Below are positions 9,941 to 18,891 of a stretch of 64,000 nt of DNA, piece by piece (within the stretch, counting starts at the first letter, position 1; every line of letters starts with the position of its first letter). Under the pieces are notes generated by a model. That model saw only the letters and a list, made by a program, of their open reading frames with translations, had not been told where the DNA came from and did not search any database. The stretch is from Cryobacterium arcticum (GTDB lineage Bacteria; Actinomycetota; Actinomycetes; Actinomycetales; Microbacteriaceae). A program made the position numbers and the translations under genes. The DNA is taken from the NCBI RefSeq assembly GCF_003185895.1, contig NZ_QHLY01000012.1:496001-560000 (forward strand). The letters are read 5' to 3'.

Positions 9941-10594
9941 ATGGCGCTAACTCCGGAAGATGTAGTCAACAAGCGGTTCCAGTCAACCAAGTTCCGTGAG
10001 GGATATGACCAGGACGAGGTTGACGACTTCCTCGACGAGGTCGTTGTCGAACTGCGACGCCTTACCCAGGAGAACGAGGACCTCAAGTCCCGCCTGTCTG
10101 GTGGCGAAACTGCAGCTCCGGTCGCGGCCGCCCCGGCCCAGGTCGCCGAGCCGGTCAACACCCCGGAGCCCGTGGCAGAGCCCGTCGCCGCTGTTGTTCC
10201 CGCGCCCGTCGCCGTCGCCCCGGTCACCGAGGTCGACGAGACCGCCGGCACGACCAACCTTCTGCAGCTGGCCCGCCGCCTGCACGAGGAGCACGTCAAG
10301 GAAGGCGCCGAGAAGCGCGACGCCCTGATCGCCGAGGGCCACGCCACGGCAGCCCGCGTCATCGCGGAGTCCGAAGCCAAGCAGCGTGCGCAGATCAACG
10401 TGCTCGACCAGGAGCGTTCGGTTCTCGAGAACAAGATCGAGGGCCTGCGCAACTTCGAGCGCGAATACCGCGAGAAGCTGAAGAGCTACATCGAGGGTCA
10501 GCTGCGCGACCTGGACTCCACGCCTGTCGGCGCCGGAGCAGGCAAGGACTCGGGCAACTCGCCGAAGGCGAGCTTCCAGGGCTTTGGCGCGTAA
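9941..10594 (+). CDS. divIVA: polar growth scaffold DivIVA/Wag31
   Basis: Cytoplasmic coiled-coil protein that marks negatively curved membrane and directs polar cell-wall growth in actinobacteria. Start ATG 9941 (MALTPEDVVNKRFQSTKF) fits the family N-terminus and follows GAGGTGGA. 217 residues: DivIVA lipid-binding domain (KRFQSTKFREGYDQDEVDDFLDEV), an Ala/Pro/Val-rich linker (about 60-110), then a coiled coil (LHEEHVKEGAEKRDALIAEG ... IEGLRNFEREYREKLKSYIEGQL). Its last ten bases overlap the lspA start. Confidence 0.95.
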   Translation: MALTPEDVVNKRFQSTKFREGYDQDEVDDFLDEVVVELRRLTQENEDLKSRLSGGETAAPVAAAPAQVAEPVNTPEPVAEPVAAVVPAPVAVAPVTEVDETAGTTNLLQLARRLHEEHVKEGAEKRDALIAEGHATAARVIAESEAKQRAQINVLDQERSVLENKIEGLRNFEREYREKLKSYIEGQLRDLDSTPVGAGAGKDSGNSPKASFQGFGA

Positions 10595-11165
10595 CAGCTC
10601 GACGAAGGTCAGTTTCCGCGCCCTCCTCGTCCTGGCCCTCGTGGCCGTGGGCGGGTATGCGCTCGACCAGATCAGTAAGGCCCTCGTCGTCCGCGTGATG
10701 ACAGAGGGTGAGAACGTCCGGGTTCTTGGTGATGTGCTGCAGTGGCACTTCGTCAGGAACCCGGGCGCCGCATTCTCCTTCGCCACCGGCCTCACTTGGG
10801 TGTTCTCACTCATTGCGGCCGGTGTCGTCGTGTTCATCGTGTTGTTCGCGCGGCGCATCCGCTCGACACGGTGGGCACTGGTCTTCGGACTCCTGCTCGG
10901 TGGTGTGCTCGGCAATCTGACCGACCGCCTGTTCCGCGAACCCACCTTCGGCATGGGCCACGTGATCGACTTCATCTACACCCCGTGGATGATGCCCGCG
11001 ATCTACAATGTCGCCGACTGCTGCATCGTGGTGAGCATGGTCTTGTTCATGCTGCTCACCCTGCGCGGCATCGGCCTGGACGGCACCCGCACGCCTGCCG
11101 CCGCGCCGTCCGTGCCGGCCGCCGCGCCTGCCGACGTGCCCGCAGCGCTCCCCACCCCGCACTGA
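10584..11165 (+). CDS. lspA: prolipoprotein signal peptidase
   Basis: Membrane aspartyl protease that removes lipoprotein signal peptides after lipidation. TTG start at 10584 overlaps the divIVA end. 193 residues with four membrane helices; catalytic Asp residues lie in GNLTDRLF and YNVADCCIV, and the conserved DQISKALV and RNPGAAFSF motifs are present. The C-terminus is an Ala/Pro-rich tail. One likely substrate in this window is the lipoprotein at 26244-27170. Confidence 0.95.
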   Translation: MARNSSTKVSFRALLVLALVAVGGYALDQISKALVVRVMTEGENVRVLGDVLQWHFVRNPGAAFSFATGLTWVFSLIAAGVVVFIVLFARRIRSTRWALVFGLLLGGVLGNLTDRLFREPTFGMGHVIDFIYTPWMMPAIYNVADCCIVVSMVLFMLLTLRGIGLDGTRTPAAAPSVPAAAPADVPAALPTPH

Positions 11166-11202
11166 CCCCCCCGACTGACCCGCCCCCCAACTGAACGGCA
11201 CC

Positions 11203-12123
11203 ATGGAAAACCGAGCCCTTCCCCTTCCCGACGGCCTGGACGGTGTGCGCGTGGACGCGGGCATCGCCAAGCTGTTCGGCTTCTCCCGCAGCTTCGCGGC
11301 CGAGATCGCCGAAGCCGATGGGGTCACCCTCGATGGGGTGGTGGTCGGCAAGTCAGACAAGCTGCGCGCCGGCGGCTGGCTCGACGTGAGCTGGCAGCCC
11401 AAACTCGACCTGGTCATCGTGCCGATCGAGGTGCCCGACCTCACCGTGGTGTACGACGACGACGACATCGTCGTGATCAATAAGCCGTCCGGCGTCGCCG
11501 CCCACCCCAGCGTGGGCTGGACGGGTCCGACGGTGCTCGGCGCCCTGGCGGCCGCCGGCTACCGGATCGCCACCTCGGGCGCATCCGAACGCGCCGGTAT
11601 CGTGCACAGGCTCGACGTCGGCACCAGCGGCCTCATGGTCGTGGCGAAGTCCGAGGCCGCGTACACCCACCTCAAGAAGGCATTCCACGACCGCGAGGTC
11701 GACAAGATCTATCACGCCGTCGTGCAGGGCCACCCCGACCCGTCCAGCGGCACCATCGACGCGCCGATCGGCCGCCACCCCCGCTCGGACTGGAAGTTCG
11801 CCGTGATCGCCGGCGGCAAGGACTCCGTCACCCACTACGAGACCCTCGAGGCTTTTCCCTCGGCATCGCTGCTCGAGGTTCACCTCGAGACCGGGCGCAC
11901 CCACCAGATCCGGGTGCACATGGCCGCCCAGCGGCACCCCTGCGTTGGCGACGCGATGTACGGCGCCGACGCCAAGATCTCCGCCAGGCTCGGCCTCACC
12001 CGGCAGTGGCTGGTGGCCAAGCAGCTCTCCTTCGAGCACCCGTCGAGCCGGGAGTGGGTCACCTTCGACGCCGAGTACCCCGACGACCTGGCCAACGCCC
12101 TGCGCATCCTGCGCGGCGACTAA
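11203..12123 (+). CDS. RluA/RluD-family pseudouridine synthase
   Basis: Converts uridine to pseudouridine in structured RNA, probably 23S rRNA. 306 residues: N-terminal S4-like RNA-binding region ([22 protein letters not shown]), then the catalytic domain with [17 protein letters not shown], where the Asp is catalytic, and [14 protein letters not shown]. The lspA-rluD order is widely conserved. Exact target positions cannot be read from sequence; I would call it RluD-like. Confidence 0.93.
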   Translation: MENRALPLPDGLDGVRVDAGIAKLFGFSRSFAAEIAEADGVTLDGVVVGKSDKLRAGGWLDVSWQPKLDLVIVPIEVPDLTVVYDDDDIVVINKPSGVAAHPSVGWTGPTVLGALAAAGYRIATSGASERAGIVHRLDVGTSGLMVVAKSEAAYTHLKKAFHDREVDKIYHAVVQGHPDPSSGTIDAPIGRHPRSDWKFAVIAGGKDSVTHYETLEAFPSASLLEVHLETGRTHQIRVHMAAQRHPCVGDAMYGADAKISARLGLTRQWLVAKQLSFEHPSSREWVTFDAEYPDDLANALRILRGD

Positions 12124-12240
12124 CCAGCTTTCATCAGAGCAATGGCGCCGCCGGGCGCTTAGGCTGGAAGCCCGGCATTTCCACTTTTCATCATCAGATC
12201 CACCCGTGCAGTGAAAACACCCAGAGCAGCTGGAGCAGTC

Positions 12241-15200
12241 GTGTCGACCCAGAATGATTCGTTCGTCCACCTCCACGTGCACAGCGAGTACTCCATGCTC
12301 GACGGTGCCGCGCGGGTGAAGCCGCTGATCGCGGCCGCCGCCGAGCAGAAGATGCCCGCGATCGCGGTGACCGACCACGGCAACGTCTTCGGAGCGTTCG
12401 ACTTCTGGAAGACCGCCACCGACGCCGGCATCAAGCCCATCATCGGCACCGAGGCGTACATCACGCCCGGCACCGACCGCAGGGACAAGACTCGGGTCAA
12501 GTGGGGCACCAACGCCCAGAACCGCGACGACGTCGGCGGCAGCGGCGCCTACACGCACATGACGCTGCTCTCGGAGAACACCGAGGGCATGCACAACCTC
12601 TTCCGGTTGTCGTCGCTCGCCTCACTCGAGGGCTACTACTTCAAGCCCCGCATGGACCGGGAATTGCTCAGCACCTACTCCAAGGGCCTGATCGGCACCA
12701 CCGGATGCGTCGGTGGCGAGGTGCAGACCCGGCTGCGGCTCGGCCAGTACGACGAGGCCAGGCAGGCCGCGGGGGAGCTGCGGGACATCTTCGGCAAGGA
12801 CAACTTCTTCTGCGAGATCATGGACCACGGCATCGACATCGAGCGCCGCACCATGACCGACCTGCTCAAGCTCGCCAAGGAACTCGACCTGCCGCTGGTA
12901 GCCACCAACGACCTGCACTACACCCACGCCCACGACGCCACCGCGCACGCCGCCCTGCTCTGCGTACAGTCGGCCTCCACCCTCGACGACCCCAACCGGT
13001 TCAAGTTCGACTCCAACGAGTTCTACCTCAAGACCGCCGCCGAGATGCGCCACCTGTTCCGGGACAACCCGGAGGCCTGCGACAACACCCTGCTCATCGC
13101 CGAGCGGTGCGAGGTCAAGTTCAACACCTCGGCCAACTACATGCCCCGCTTCCCCACGCCGGAGGGGGAGAACGAGGAGAGCTGGTTCATCAAGGAGACC
13201 GAGCTCGGCCTCATCCGCCGCTACCCGAACGGCATCTCCGCAGCCGTTCGCAAGCAGGCCGACTACGAGGTCGGCGTCATCACCCAGATGGGCTTCCCCG
13301 GCTACTTCCTCGTCGTCGCCGACTTCATCAACTGGTCCAAGGACAACGGCATCCGGGTCGGCCCCGGCCGTGGCTCTGGAGCCGGCTCCATGGTGGCATA
13401 CGCCATGGGCATCACCGACCTCGACCCGCTCGTGCACGGCCTGATCTTCGAGCGCTTCCTCAACCCCGACCGCGTCTCCATGCCCGACTTCGACGTCGAC
13501 TTCGACGACCGGCGCCGCGGCGAGGTCATCCACTACGTCACCGAGAAGTACGGCGCCGAGCGCGTCGCCCAGATCGTCACCTACGGCACCATCAAGGCCA
13601 AGCAGGCGCTCAAGGACTCCAGCCGGGTGCTCGGCTTCCCGTTCGGCATGGGCGACAAGCTCACCAAGGCCATGCCCCAGCCGATCATGGGCAAGGACAT
13701 GCCGCTGACCGGCATGTTCGACAAGGACCACCCCCGCTACCGCGAGGCCGGCGACTTCCGGGCTGTGATCGAGACCGATGCGGAGGCCCGTACCGTCTTC
13801 GACACGGCGCTCGGCATCGAGAACCTCAAGCGCCAGTGGGGCGTGCACGCCGCCGGCGTGATCATGTCCTCAGACCCCCTGATCGACATCATCCCGATCA
13901 TGCGCCGTGAGGCCGACGGCCAGATCGTCACCCAGTTCGACTACCCGGCCTGCGAGAGCCTCGGGCTGATCAAGATGGACTTCCTGGGGCTGCGCAACCT
14001 CACCATCATCGACGACACCCTCGACAACATCGAGGCCAACCGTGGCCACCGCCCGGTGCTCGAAGACCTCGGCCTGGATGACCCGCTGGCCTACGAACTG
14101 CTCGCCCGCGGTGACACCCTCGGGGTGTTCCAGCTGGACGGCGGACCGATGCGAGCGCTCCTGCGCAGCATGAAGCCCGACAACTTCGAAGACATCTCGG
14201 CCGTCATCGCGCTCTACCGGCCGGGCCCCATGGGTGCGAACTCGCACACCAACTACGCGCTGCGCAAGACCGGCCAGCAGGAGATCATCCCGATCCACAA
14301 GGAGCTCGAGGAGCCCCTCAAGGACATCATCGGCGGAACCTACGGACTCATCGTTTACCAGGAGCAGGTGATGTCGATCGCGCAGAAGCTGGCCGGCTTC
14401 TCGCTCGGCCAGGCCGACCTGCTGCGACGCGCGATGGGTAAGAAGAAGAAGTCGGAGCTGGACAAGCAGTTCGAGGGCTTCTCCGGCGGAATGATGGCCA
14501 ACGGCTACTCGATGGAAGCCGTTACCACCGTGTGGAACATCCTTCTACCGTTCTCCGACTACGCCTTCAACAAGGCGCACTCCGCCGCCTACGGCGTGCT
14601 CTCCTACTGGACCGCCTACCTCAAGGCGCACTACCCGGCCGAGTACATGGCCGCCCTGCTCACCAGCGTCGGCGACGCCCGCGACAAGCTCGCGCTCTAC
14701 CTCAACGAGTGCCGGCGGATGGGCATCCAGGTGCTGCCGCCGGACGTCAACGAATCCATTGGCTTCTTCGCCGCCGTCGGCACCGACATCCGCTTCGGCC
14801 TCGGAGCCGTGCGGAACGTCGGCTTCAACGTGGTCGAGGCCATCCGGGCCGCGCGCACCGAAAAGGGTGAGTTCGAGTCCTTCCACGACTTCCTGCGCAA
14901 GGTGCCGCTGCAGGTGACCAACAAGCGCACCGTTGAATCGCTGATCAAGTCCGGCGCCTTCGACTCCCTCGGCGCCACCCGCCGGGCGATGTTCGAGATC
15001 CACGAGGGCGCGGTCGACTCGGCCGTCAAGATCAAACGCGACGAATCGCACGGCATGGTCGGCTTCGACTTCGACAGCCTCTTCGACGACCCGCAGGAGA
15101 CCGAGCAGGTTCCCGACCGGCCGGAGTGGAGCAAGAAGGAGAAGCTGGCGCTCGAGCGCGACATGCTCGGCCTCTATGTCTCCGACCATCCACTGGCCGG

Positions 15201-15762
15201 CCTGGAGATCCCGCTGGCCAAGCACGCCAGCACCACCATCACCGACCTGATCAGCTCGGATCACACCCAGGATGCCGACACCGTGACGGTCGCGGGCTTG
15301 ATCACCAACGTGCAGCACCGCATCGCCAAGAAGTCCGGCAACCAGTACGGCATCATCTCGGTCGAGGACTTCGGCGGCGAGATCGACGTGATGTTCATGG
15401 GCAAGGCCTACCAGGAGTTCTCCCTCGACCTCGTGAGCGACTCCGTCGTCGTGGTGCGCGGCCGGGTGAGCCTGCGCGACGACGGCATGAATCTGCACGC
15501 CTACAGCATCTTCGCCCCGGAGCTGGGACAGGCCTCCGACCACGGCACGCTGTCGATCACCCTGTTCGAGTCCAGGGCCACCACCGACACGGTGACCCAA
15601 CTCGGCGAGGTGCTCAAACGCCACGGCGGCACCTCAGAGGTGCGGCTGAAGCTGATCAAGGGCGACGTCGCCCGGGTGTTCGAACTGCCCGCCCGGGTAA
15701 CGGTGACGGCCGACCTGTTCGGCGAGCTGAAGAGCCTGCTCGGCCCCTACTGCCTCACCTAG
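12241..15762 (+). CDS. dnaE: DNA polymerase III subunit alpha
   Basis: Replicative DNA polymerase, C family. I start at GTG 12241 (MSTQNDSFVHLHVHSEYSMLDGA), preceded by a GGAG site; a GTG at 12211 would add ten poorly conserved residues. 1,173 residues: N-terminal PHP domain with HLHVHSEYS and AVTDHGNVFG, polymerase core with GPGRGSGAGSMVAYA and the catalytic aspartate cluster in PDFDVDFDD (about residues 415-423), YQEQVMSIAQ and NKAHSAAYG, then helix-hairpin-helix and OB-fold domains. Long single gene ending at a terminator. Confidence 0.97.
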   Translation: MSTQNDSFVHLHVHSEYSMLDGAARVKPLIAAAAEQKMPAIAVTDHGNVFGAFDFWKTATDAGIKPIIGTEAYITPGTDRRDKTRVKWGTNAQNRDDVGGSGAYTHMTLLSENTEGMHNLFRLSSLASLEGYYFKPRMDRELLSTYSKGLIGTTGCVGGEVQTRLRLGQYDEARQAAGELRDIFGKDNFFCEIMDHGIDIERRTMTDLLKLAKELDLPLVATNDLHYTHAHDATAHAALLCVQSASTLDDPNRFKFDSNEFYLKTAAEMRHLFRDNPEACDNTLLIAERCEVKFNTSANYMPRFPTPEGENEESWFIKETELGLIRRYPNGISAAVRKQADYEVGVITQMGFPGYFLVVADFINWSKDNGIRVGPGRGSGAGSMVAYAMGITDLDPLVHGLIFERFLNPDRVSMPDFDVDFDDRRRGEVIHYVTEKYGAERVAQIVTYGTIKAKQALKDSSRVLGFPFGMGDKLTKAMPQPIMGKDMPLTGMFDKDHPRYREAGDFRAVIETDAEARTVFDTALGIENLKRQWGVHAAGVIMSSDPLIDIIPIMRREADGQIVTQFDYPACESLGLIKMDFLGLRNLTIIDDTLDNIEANRGHRPVLEDLGLDDPLAYELLARGDTLGVFQLDGGPMRALLRSMKPDNFEDISAVIALYRPGPMGANSHTNYALRKTGQQEIIPIHKELEEPLKDIIGGTYGLIVYQEQVMSIAQKLAGFSLGQADLLRRAMGKKKKSELDKQFEGFSGGMMANGYSMEAVTTVWNILLPFSDYAFNKAHSAAYGVLSYWTAYLKAHYPAEYMAALLTSVGDARDKLALYLNECRRMGIQVLPPDVNESIGFFAAVGTDIRFGLGAVRNVGFNVVEAIRAARTEKGEFESFHDFLRKVPLQVTNKRTVESLIKSGAFDSLGATRRAMFEIHEGAVDSAVKIKRDESHGMVGFDFDSLFDDPQETEQVPDRPEWSKKEKLALERDMLGLYVSDHPLAGLEIPLAKHASTTITDLISSDHTQDADTVTVAGLITNVQHRIAKKSGNQYGIISVEDFGGEIDVMFMGKAYQEFSLDLVSDSVVVVRGRVSLRDDGMNLHAYSIFAPELGQASDHGTLSITLFESRATTDTVTQLGEVLKRHGGTSEVRLKLIKGDVARVFELPARVTVTADLFGELKSLLGPYCLT

Positions 15763-15778
15763 TCCGCGAGCTGTGACC

Positions 15779-15811
15779 AAAGCCCCGAAAACCCCAAGTT
15801 TCTGGGGCTTT
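15779..15811. terminator. bidirectional hairpin terminator after dnaE
   Basis: AAAGCCCC (15779-15786) pairs with GGGGCTTT (15804-15811) around a 17-base loop. It lies between dnaE and the convergent gene ending at 15833, with A- and T-flanks on both sides, so it can serve both. Confidence 0.75.
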
Positions 15812-15832
15812 CCTCACGGCTCGCGGGTGGGA

Positions 15833-16327
15833 TCAGCGCAGGATCTCGACCATCAGCACCCAGGCGTCGAGCATCGAGCCGATCACGGTCAACACCAGCC
15901 CGACTGCCACCCAGTAGAGGGCGCCATCCGTACCGGCCAGCACCAGTAGCGCTCCGACGATGATGGGGATGAGCTGCAGCGCGGCGAGGGGGAACGAGAG
16001 CGCCCTGGCCGACCTCGGCCGGTCGGCCTGCCGGCTGATCTGGTTCAGCGACACCAGGTGCAGCCACACCGCGCCCAGGGTGGCGGCGAGCAGCTCGATT
16101 CCGAGCGCCCCGTTCGTCTGGGTCGGGATGAGCAGCAGCAGGCCAGTGACCACCACCAGGACCAGGGACCCGACAGCGGCGGCTGCCCGCGCCGGCAGCC
16201 CCGGCAGCGTGAGGATCTCGCGGATGTTGACCGAGATCGCCACCATCACCAGGCCCGCCAAGGCGGCGGCCGCGCCCGCTGCGGCCGCCGCGAATTCAGA
16301 CCACCCCGCCGTGACCGACTCCGTCAT
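15833..16327 (-). CDS. small integral membrane protein, unknown function
   Basis: 164 residues beginning at ATG 16327 (MTESVTAGWSEFA); a GTG two codons upstream is the alternative start. Four or five hydrophobic helices: AAAAGAAAALAGLVMVAISV, VGSLVLVVVTGLLLLIP, LLAATLGAVWLHLVSL, LQLIPIIVGALLVLAG and LYWVAVGLVLTVIGSMLDAWVLMVEIL. It resembles modified four-helix membrane proteins of actinobacteria but I recognise no catalytic motif. Convergent with dnaE. Confidence 0.75.
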   Translation of the reverse strand: MTESVTAGWSEFAAAAAGAAAALAGLVMVAISVNIREILTLPGLPARAAAAVGSLVLVVVTGLLLLIPTQTNGALGIELLAATLGAVWLHLVSLNQISRQADRPRSARALSFPLAALQLIPIIVGALLVLAGTDGALYWVAVGLVLTVIGSMLDAWVLMVEILR

Positions 16328-16436
16328 GCGCACACGATAGCCCGGAGCAGACAGGCACGCCGCCCCCGCGCGGAATAGGACGAAGTACCCCCGATTGCAC
16401 CAGCGCTTTGACAGCCGCTGGTCCTACGCTGGGGTC

Positions 16437-17213
16437 ATGAGAACGCGCACCAGGGAACCGATCTACAGCACGGCGATCACGGCCGGTCGCGCGGTGTTCG
16501 GGTCCTTCAGGTTGCGACCGACGGTGACGGGCCTGGCCAACCTGCCGGATGCCGGCGGTGCCGTGCTGGCGATCACCCACTTCGGCTACGCCGATTTCGC
16601 CCTGGTGGAGTGGATGACCTGGCAGAAGAACCGCCGGCACATCCGGTTCATGGCCAAGAAGGGCGCGTTCGACAAGCCTGTCGTCGGGTGGCTGCTGCGG
16701 GGTATGCGGCACATCAGCGTCGACATGAGCGCCGGCGCGCAGGCGTACGGCGAGGCCGTGCGGGCGCTGGGCACCGGGGAGCTCGTCGGCGTCTTTCCCG
16801 AGGGCGGCGTGAACGCCTCGTTCACGGTGCGTGATCTGAAAACCGGTGCCGTGCGGATGGCCAAGGAAGCCCGGGTGCCGATCGTGCCCATCGCCGTCTG
16901 GGGAGGTCATCGCTTGCTCACCAAGAACCACAAACCCTCCTTCCGGGAGGCCTTCCGCACCCCGATCTTGTTCGTCATCGGCGCACCCATCCAGGTCGGT
17001 GCCGACGACGATCCGCAGCAGGTCACCGAGCGGTTGCACGCCACCCTGCAGGAACTCGTCGACCGTGCGCAGGCCCGATATCCGGAGCCGGGCGCGGGGC
17101 GCTGGTGGCAGCCGGCGCACTTGGGCGGCACTGCTCCGACTCCGGCGGCAGCAGCAGCCACCGAGGCCGAACGGCAACGACGCAAGGCCGCGGCCCGCGC
17201 GGCTGCGGGATAA
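16437..17213 (+). CDS. 1-acylglycerol-3-phosphate O-acyltransferase-like protein (PlsC family)
   Basis: Probable phospholipid acyltransferase working at the inner face of the membrane. ATG 16437 (MRTRTREPIY) gives 258 residues. The HX4D catalytic motif THFGYADF (His48, Asp53) and the FPEGG phosphate-binding motif (120-124) are both present, as is the VPIVPIAVWGG segment. The last 30 residues are Ala/Arg-rich and low complexity. Single gene between a membrane protein and an opposite-strand gene; the acyl donor and exact lyso-lipid are unknown. Confidence 0.85.
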   Translation: MRTRTREPIYSTAITAGRAVFGSFRLRPTVTGLANLPDAGGAVLAITHFGYADFALVEWMTWQKNRRHIRFMAKKGAFDKPVVGWLLRGMRHISVDMSAGAQAYGEAVRALGTGELVGVFPEGGVNASFTVRDLKTGAVRMAKEARVPIVPIAVWGGHRLLTKNHKPSFREAFRTPILFVIGAPIQVGADDDPQQVTERLHATLQELVDRAQARYPEPGAGRWWQPAHLGGTAPTPAAAAATEAERQRRKAAARAAAG

Positions 17214-17241
17214 CCGGTCGGCATACAGCGCACGGACGGTC

Positions 17242-18153
17242 TTACATCGGAGAGTGTTCGGCGAACTGAATTGTCTGCTGGATCGCCTCGATTCCGATCA
17301 CCCAGCAGACGTTGACACCCGACACCGCCAGAAGCAACACGATCGCCCCGTAAGTCGTGCGCCCAGGACGGCGTGGTGTGGCCAGAATCGACAATATGGA
17401 AGCCACCGCTGACGCTGCCGGAATCAGCACCGAAACGACCATCACCGTGACCACCTGGGGAATCTTCGCGGCATAGTACTCACTCGAATAGTCATCCGGG
17501 TCAAAGTTGAACCCGGAGATCAGAGCAATGAACCCGGACATCAACGAGAGAATCCACAGCGCGAAGGCGACTCCCAGCCAGGTGTCGCCACTCCACGAGA
17601 TTCCCCAGCAGGGCCTCGCGGCATGAGTGCGCCCGTTCGTGAGCATCGCGACGTTTCCCGCGGTGATTCCCACCTCTGACGCCTCATCGGGTTCCACCCG
17701 ACCGGATGCGGCTCCGCGGAGCCGAGATCGAAGCACCACCAGACCGAGTACACAGGCTGCCCCGGCCGCAGCGCCTCCGAAAAGGAGGAGGGCGAGCACC
17801 GGGGGACCCGGAATCGCCGTGAGGACGGCCGTGACGATGACGGTTGCAGCAGCGATGGTCGAGATCAGGGCGGTCACGAGCCTGATCGCGGCCGGCTCGA
17901 AGAGGCGATGATCGCGGGTATACCCGACCAGAACGGCCGTGATGATGAGAGCGACCTCTACACACGCACCACAAGCGATCGCCGCAACGACGAAGGGAAC
18001 CTGCAAGTCTCCGAACTCCGGGTACAGCACCGCGAGTGCTGTGGACCAGATGACGACAATGACTTCGCCAACGGCAACCGCAGCGGCGAGCACACCGAGG
18101 GTGGTCCGAGTCACGATGACGGTCACGCGGTGAGTCTGCGCCAATGTACTCAT
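17242..18153 (-). CDS. multi-pass membrane protein, unknown function
   Basis: 303 residues from ATG 18153 (MSTLAQTHRVTVIVTRTTLG); the open frame extends upstream, but that part is Arg-rich and lacks coding character, and the promoter described next ends exactly here. About seven or eight hydrophobic helices, including LGVLAAAVAVGEVIVVIW, VPFVVAAIACGACVEVALII, LISTIAAATVIVTAVLTAI and VTVMVVSVLIPAASAVASIL. The first part resembles DUF2975-type membrane proteins, but I am not sure of the family. Apparently monocistronic and tightly regulated. Confidence 0.7.
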   Translation of the reverse strand: MSTLAQTHRVTVIVTRTTLGVLAAAVAVGEVIVVIWSTALAVLYPEFGDLQVPFVVAAIACGACVEVALIITAVLVGYTRDHRLFEPAAIRLVTALISTIAAATVIVTAVLTAIPGPPVLALLLFGGAAAGAACVLGLVVLRSRLRGAASGRVEPDEASEVGITAGNVAMLTNGRTHAARPCWGISWSGDTWLGVAFALWILSLMSGFIALISGFNFDPDDYSSEYYAAKIPQVVTVMVVSVLIPAASAVASILSILATPRRPGRTTYGAIVLLLAVSGVNVCWVIGIEAIQQTIQFAEHSPM

Positions 18154-18155
18154 AG

Positions 18156-18189
18156 TATCGATTATCGATATATCTTTATCGATTGTCAA
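18156..18189 (-). promoter_or_regulatory. leaderless sigma-A promoter overlapped by inverted-repeat operator
   Basis: Reading the minus strand, TTGACA (18184-18189) and GATAAT (18161-18166) are separated by exactly 17 bases, an almost consensus promoter. The ATG follows GATAAT by 7 bases, so transcription should start at or near the start codon and give a leaderless mRNA. The spacer holds a perfect inverted repeat ATCGATA-N6-TATCGAT (18164-18183), with a third half site TATCGAT at 18156-18162 next to the -10 box. This is the layout of a repressor operator; no regulator gene is adjacent. Confidence 0.8.
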
Positions 18190-18269
18190 TACGTAGGGCA
18201 GCTCTGGCTCAGCGACGGCCATCCGAATCGGCGGCCGGACCAGTGGGGCAGGGAATAGTTCCGCGCCGG

Positions 18270-18821
18270 TTAGAGCGTCTCGCCGAGCGCCCGGTAGCGG
18301 CGCTCGTGGTAGATCAGCGCCTCGTCGTCGTCGCCGAGTCCGCCGCCCTCGATCTGCACCACCACGACGGCGGCGTTGTGCACCGAGACGCGTTCCACGA
18401 TCCGGCCGACCATCCACGAGGTGACGTTGTTGAGCACGGGCAGGCCGTACGGTCCCACCCGCCAATGGTCGCCGACGAAGCGCTCGGTGTTGGGCCCGGC
18501 GAGACGCTCGGCCAGCGCCCGGTTGCGCAGGCCGAGCAGGTGGATGACCACCCGCTCGGTTTCGTTGATGGCCGGCCAGGAGCTGGCCGACCTGGCCATG
18601 TTGAACGTGGCCAGGGGCGGCACCGCCGACATCGACGCGAGCGAGGTCGCGGTGAACCCCACCGGAACGCCGTGCGCATCCAGCGCCGTCACGACGGCCA
18701 CACCGGCGGCATGCCGGCGGAACGCGTTCTTGAACGCGGCCAGGTCATCGGGGGCGTTCGGGTCGGTGTCCAGCGCTGGTGCGCGGGGAAGGTCCGCCGG
18801 CGCTGTCTTTCCTTCGGTCAT
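18270..18821 (-). CDS. flavin reductase-domain (FMN-binding split barrel) protein
   Basis: 183 residues from ATG 18821 (MTEGKTAPADLP). The core AFKNAFRRHAAGVAVVTALDAHGVPVGFTATSLASMSAVPPLATFNMARSASSW is typical of the flavin_reductase-like FMN-binding domain, which usually supplies reduced flavin to a monooxygenase. No partner monooxygenase is visible nearby, so the physiological role is open. It is divergent from hisD, with 70 bases between the two starts. Confidence 0.85.
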   Translation of the reverse strand: MTEGKTAPADLPRAPALDTDPNAPDDLAAFKNAFRRHAAGVAVVTALDAHGVPVGFTATSLASMSAVPPLATFNMARSASSWPAINETERVVIHLLGLRNRALAERLAGPNTERFVGDHWRVGPYGLPVLNNVTSWMVGRIVERVSVHNAAVVVVQIEGGGLGDDDEALIYHERRYRALGETL

Positions 18822-18891
18822 AGTGGTGCCAATCGTCTCGGCTACCAGCCTATTCCCGGGCGGCGGCGGTTCTTGGATAAGCTGAAGCGAC

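Noticed and set aside
1..15762. Missing ftsA as a deletion in the division cluster
   Set aside because: Actinobacteria normally lack ftsA; SepF (8996-9502) takes the FtsZ-tethering role.
17242..18465. Longer 407-residue version of the membrane protein
   Set aside because: The extra N-terminal 104 residues are Arg-rich and non-conserved in character, and a strong promoter lies within that stretch ending at ATG 18153.
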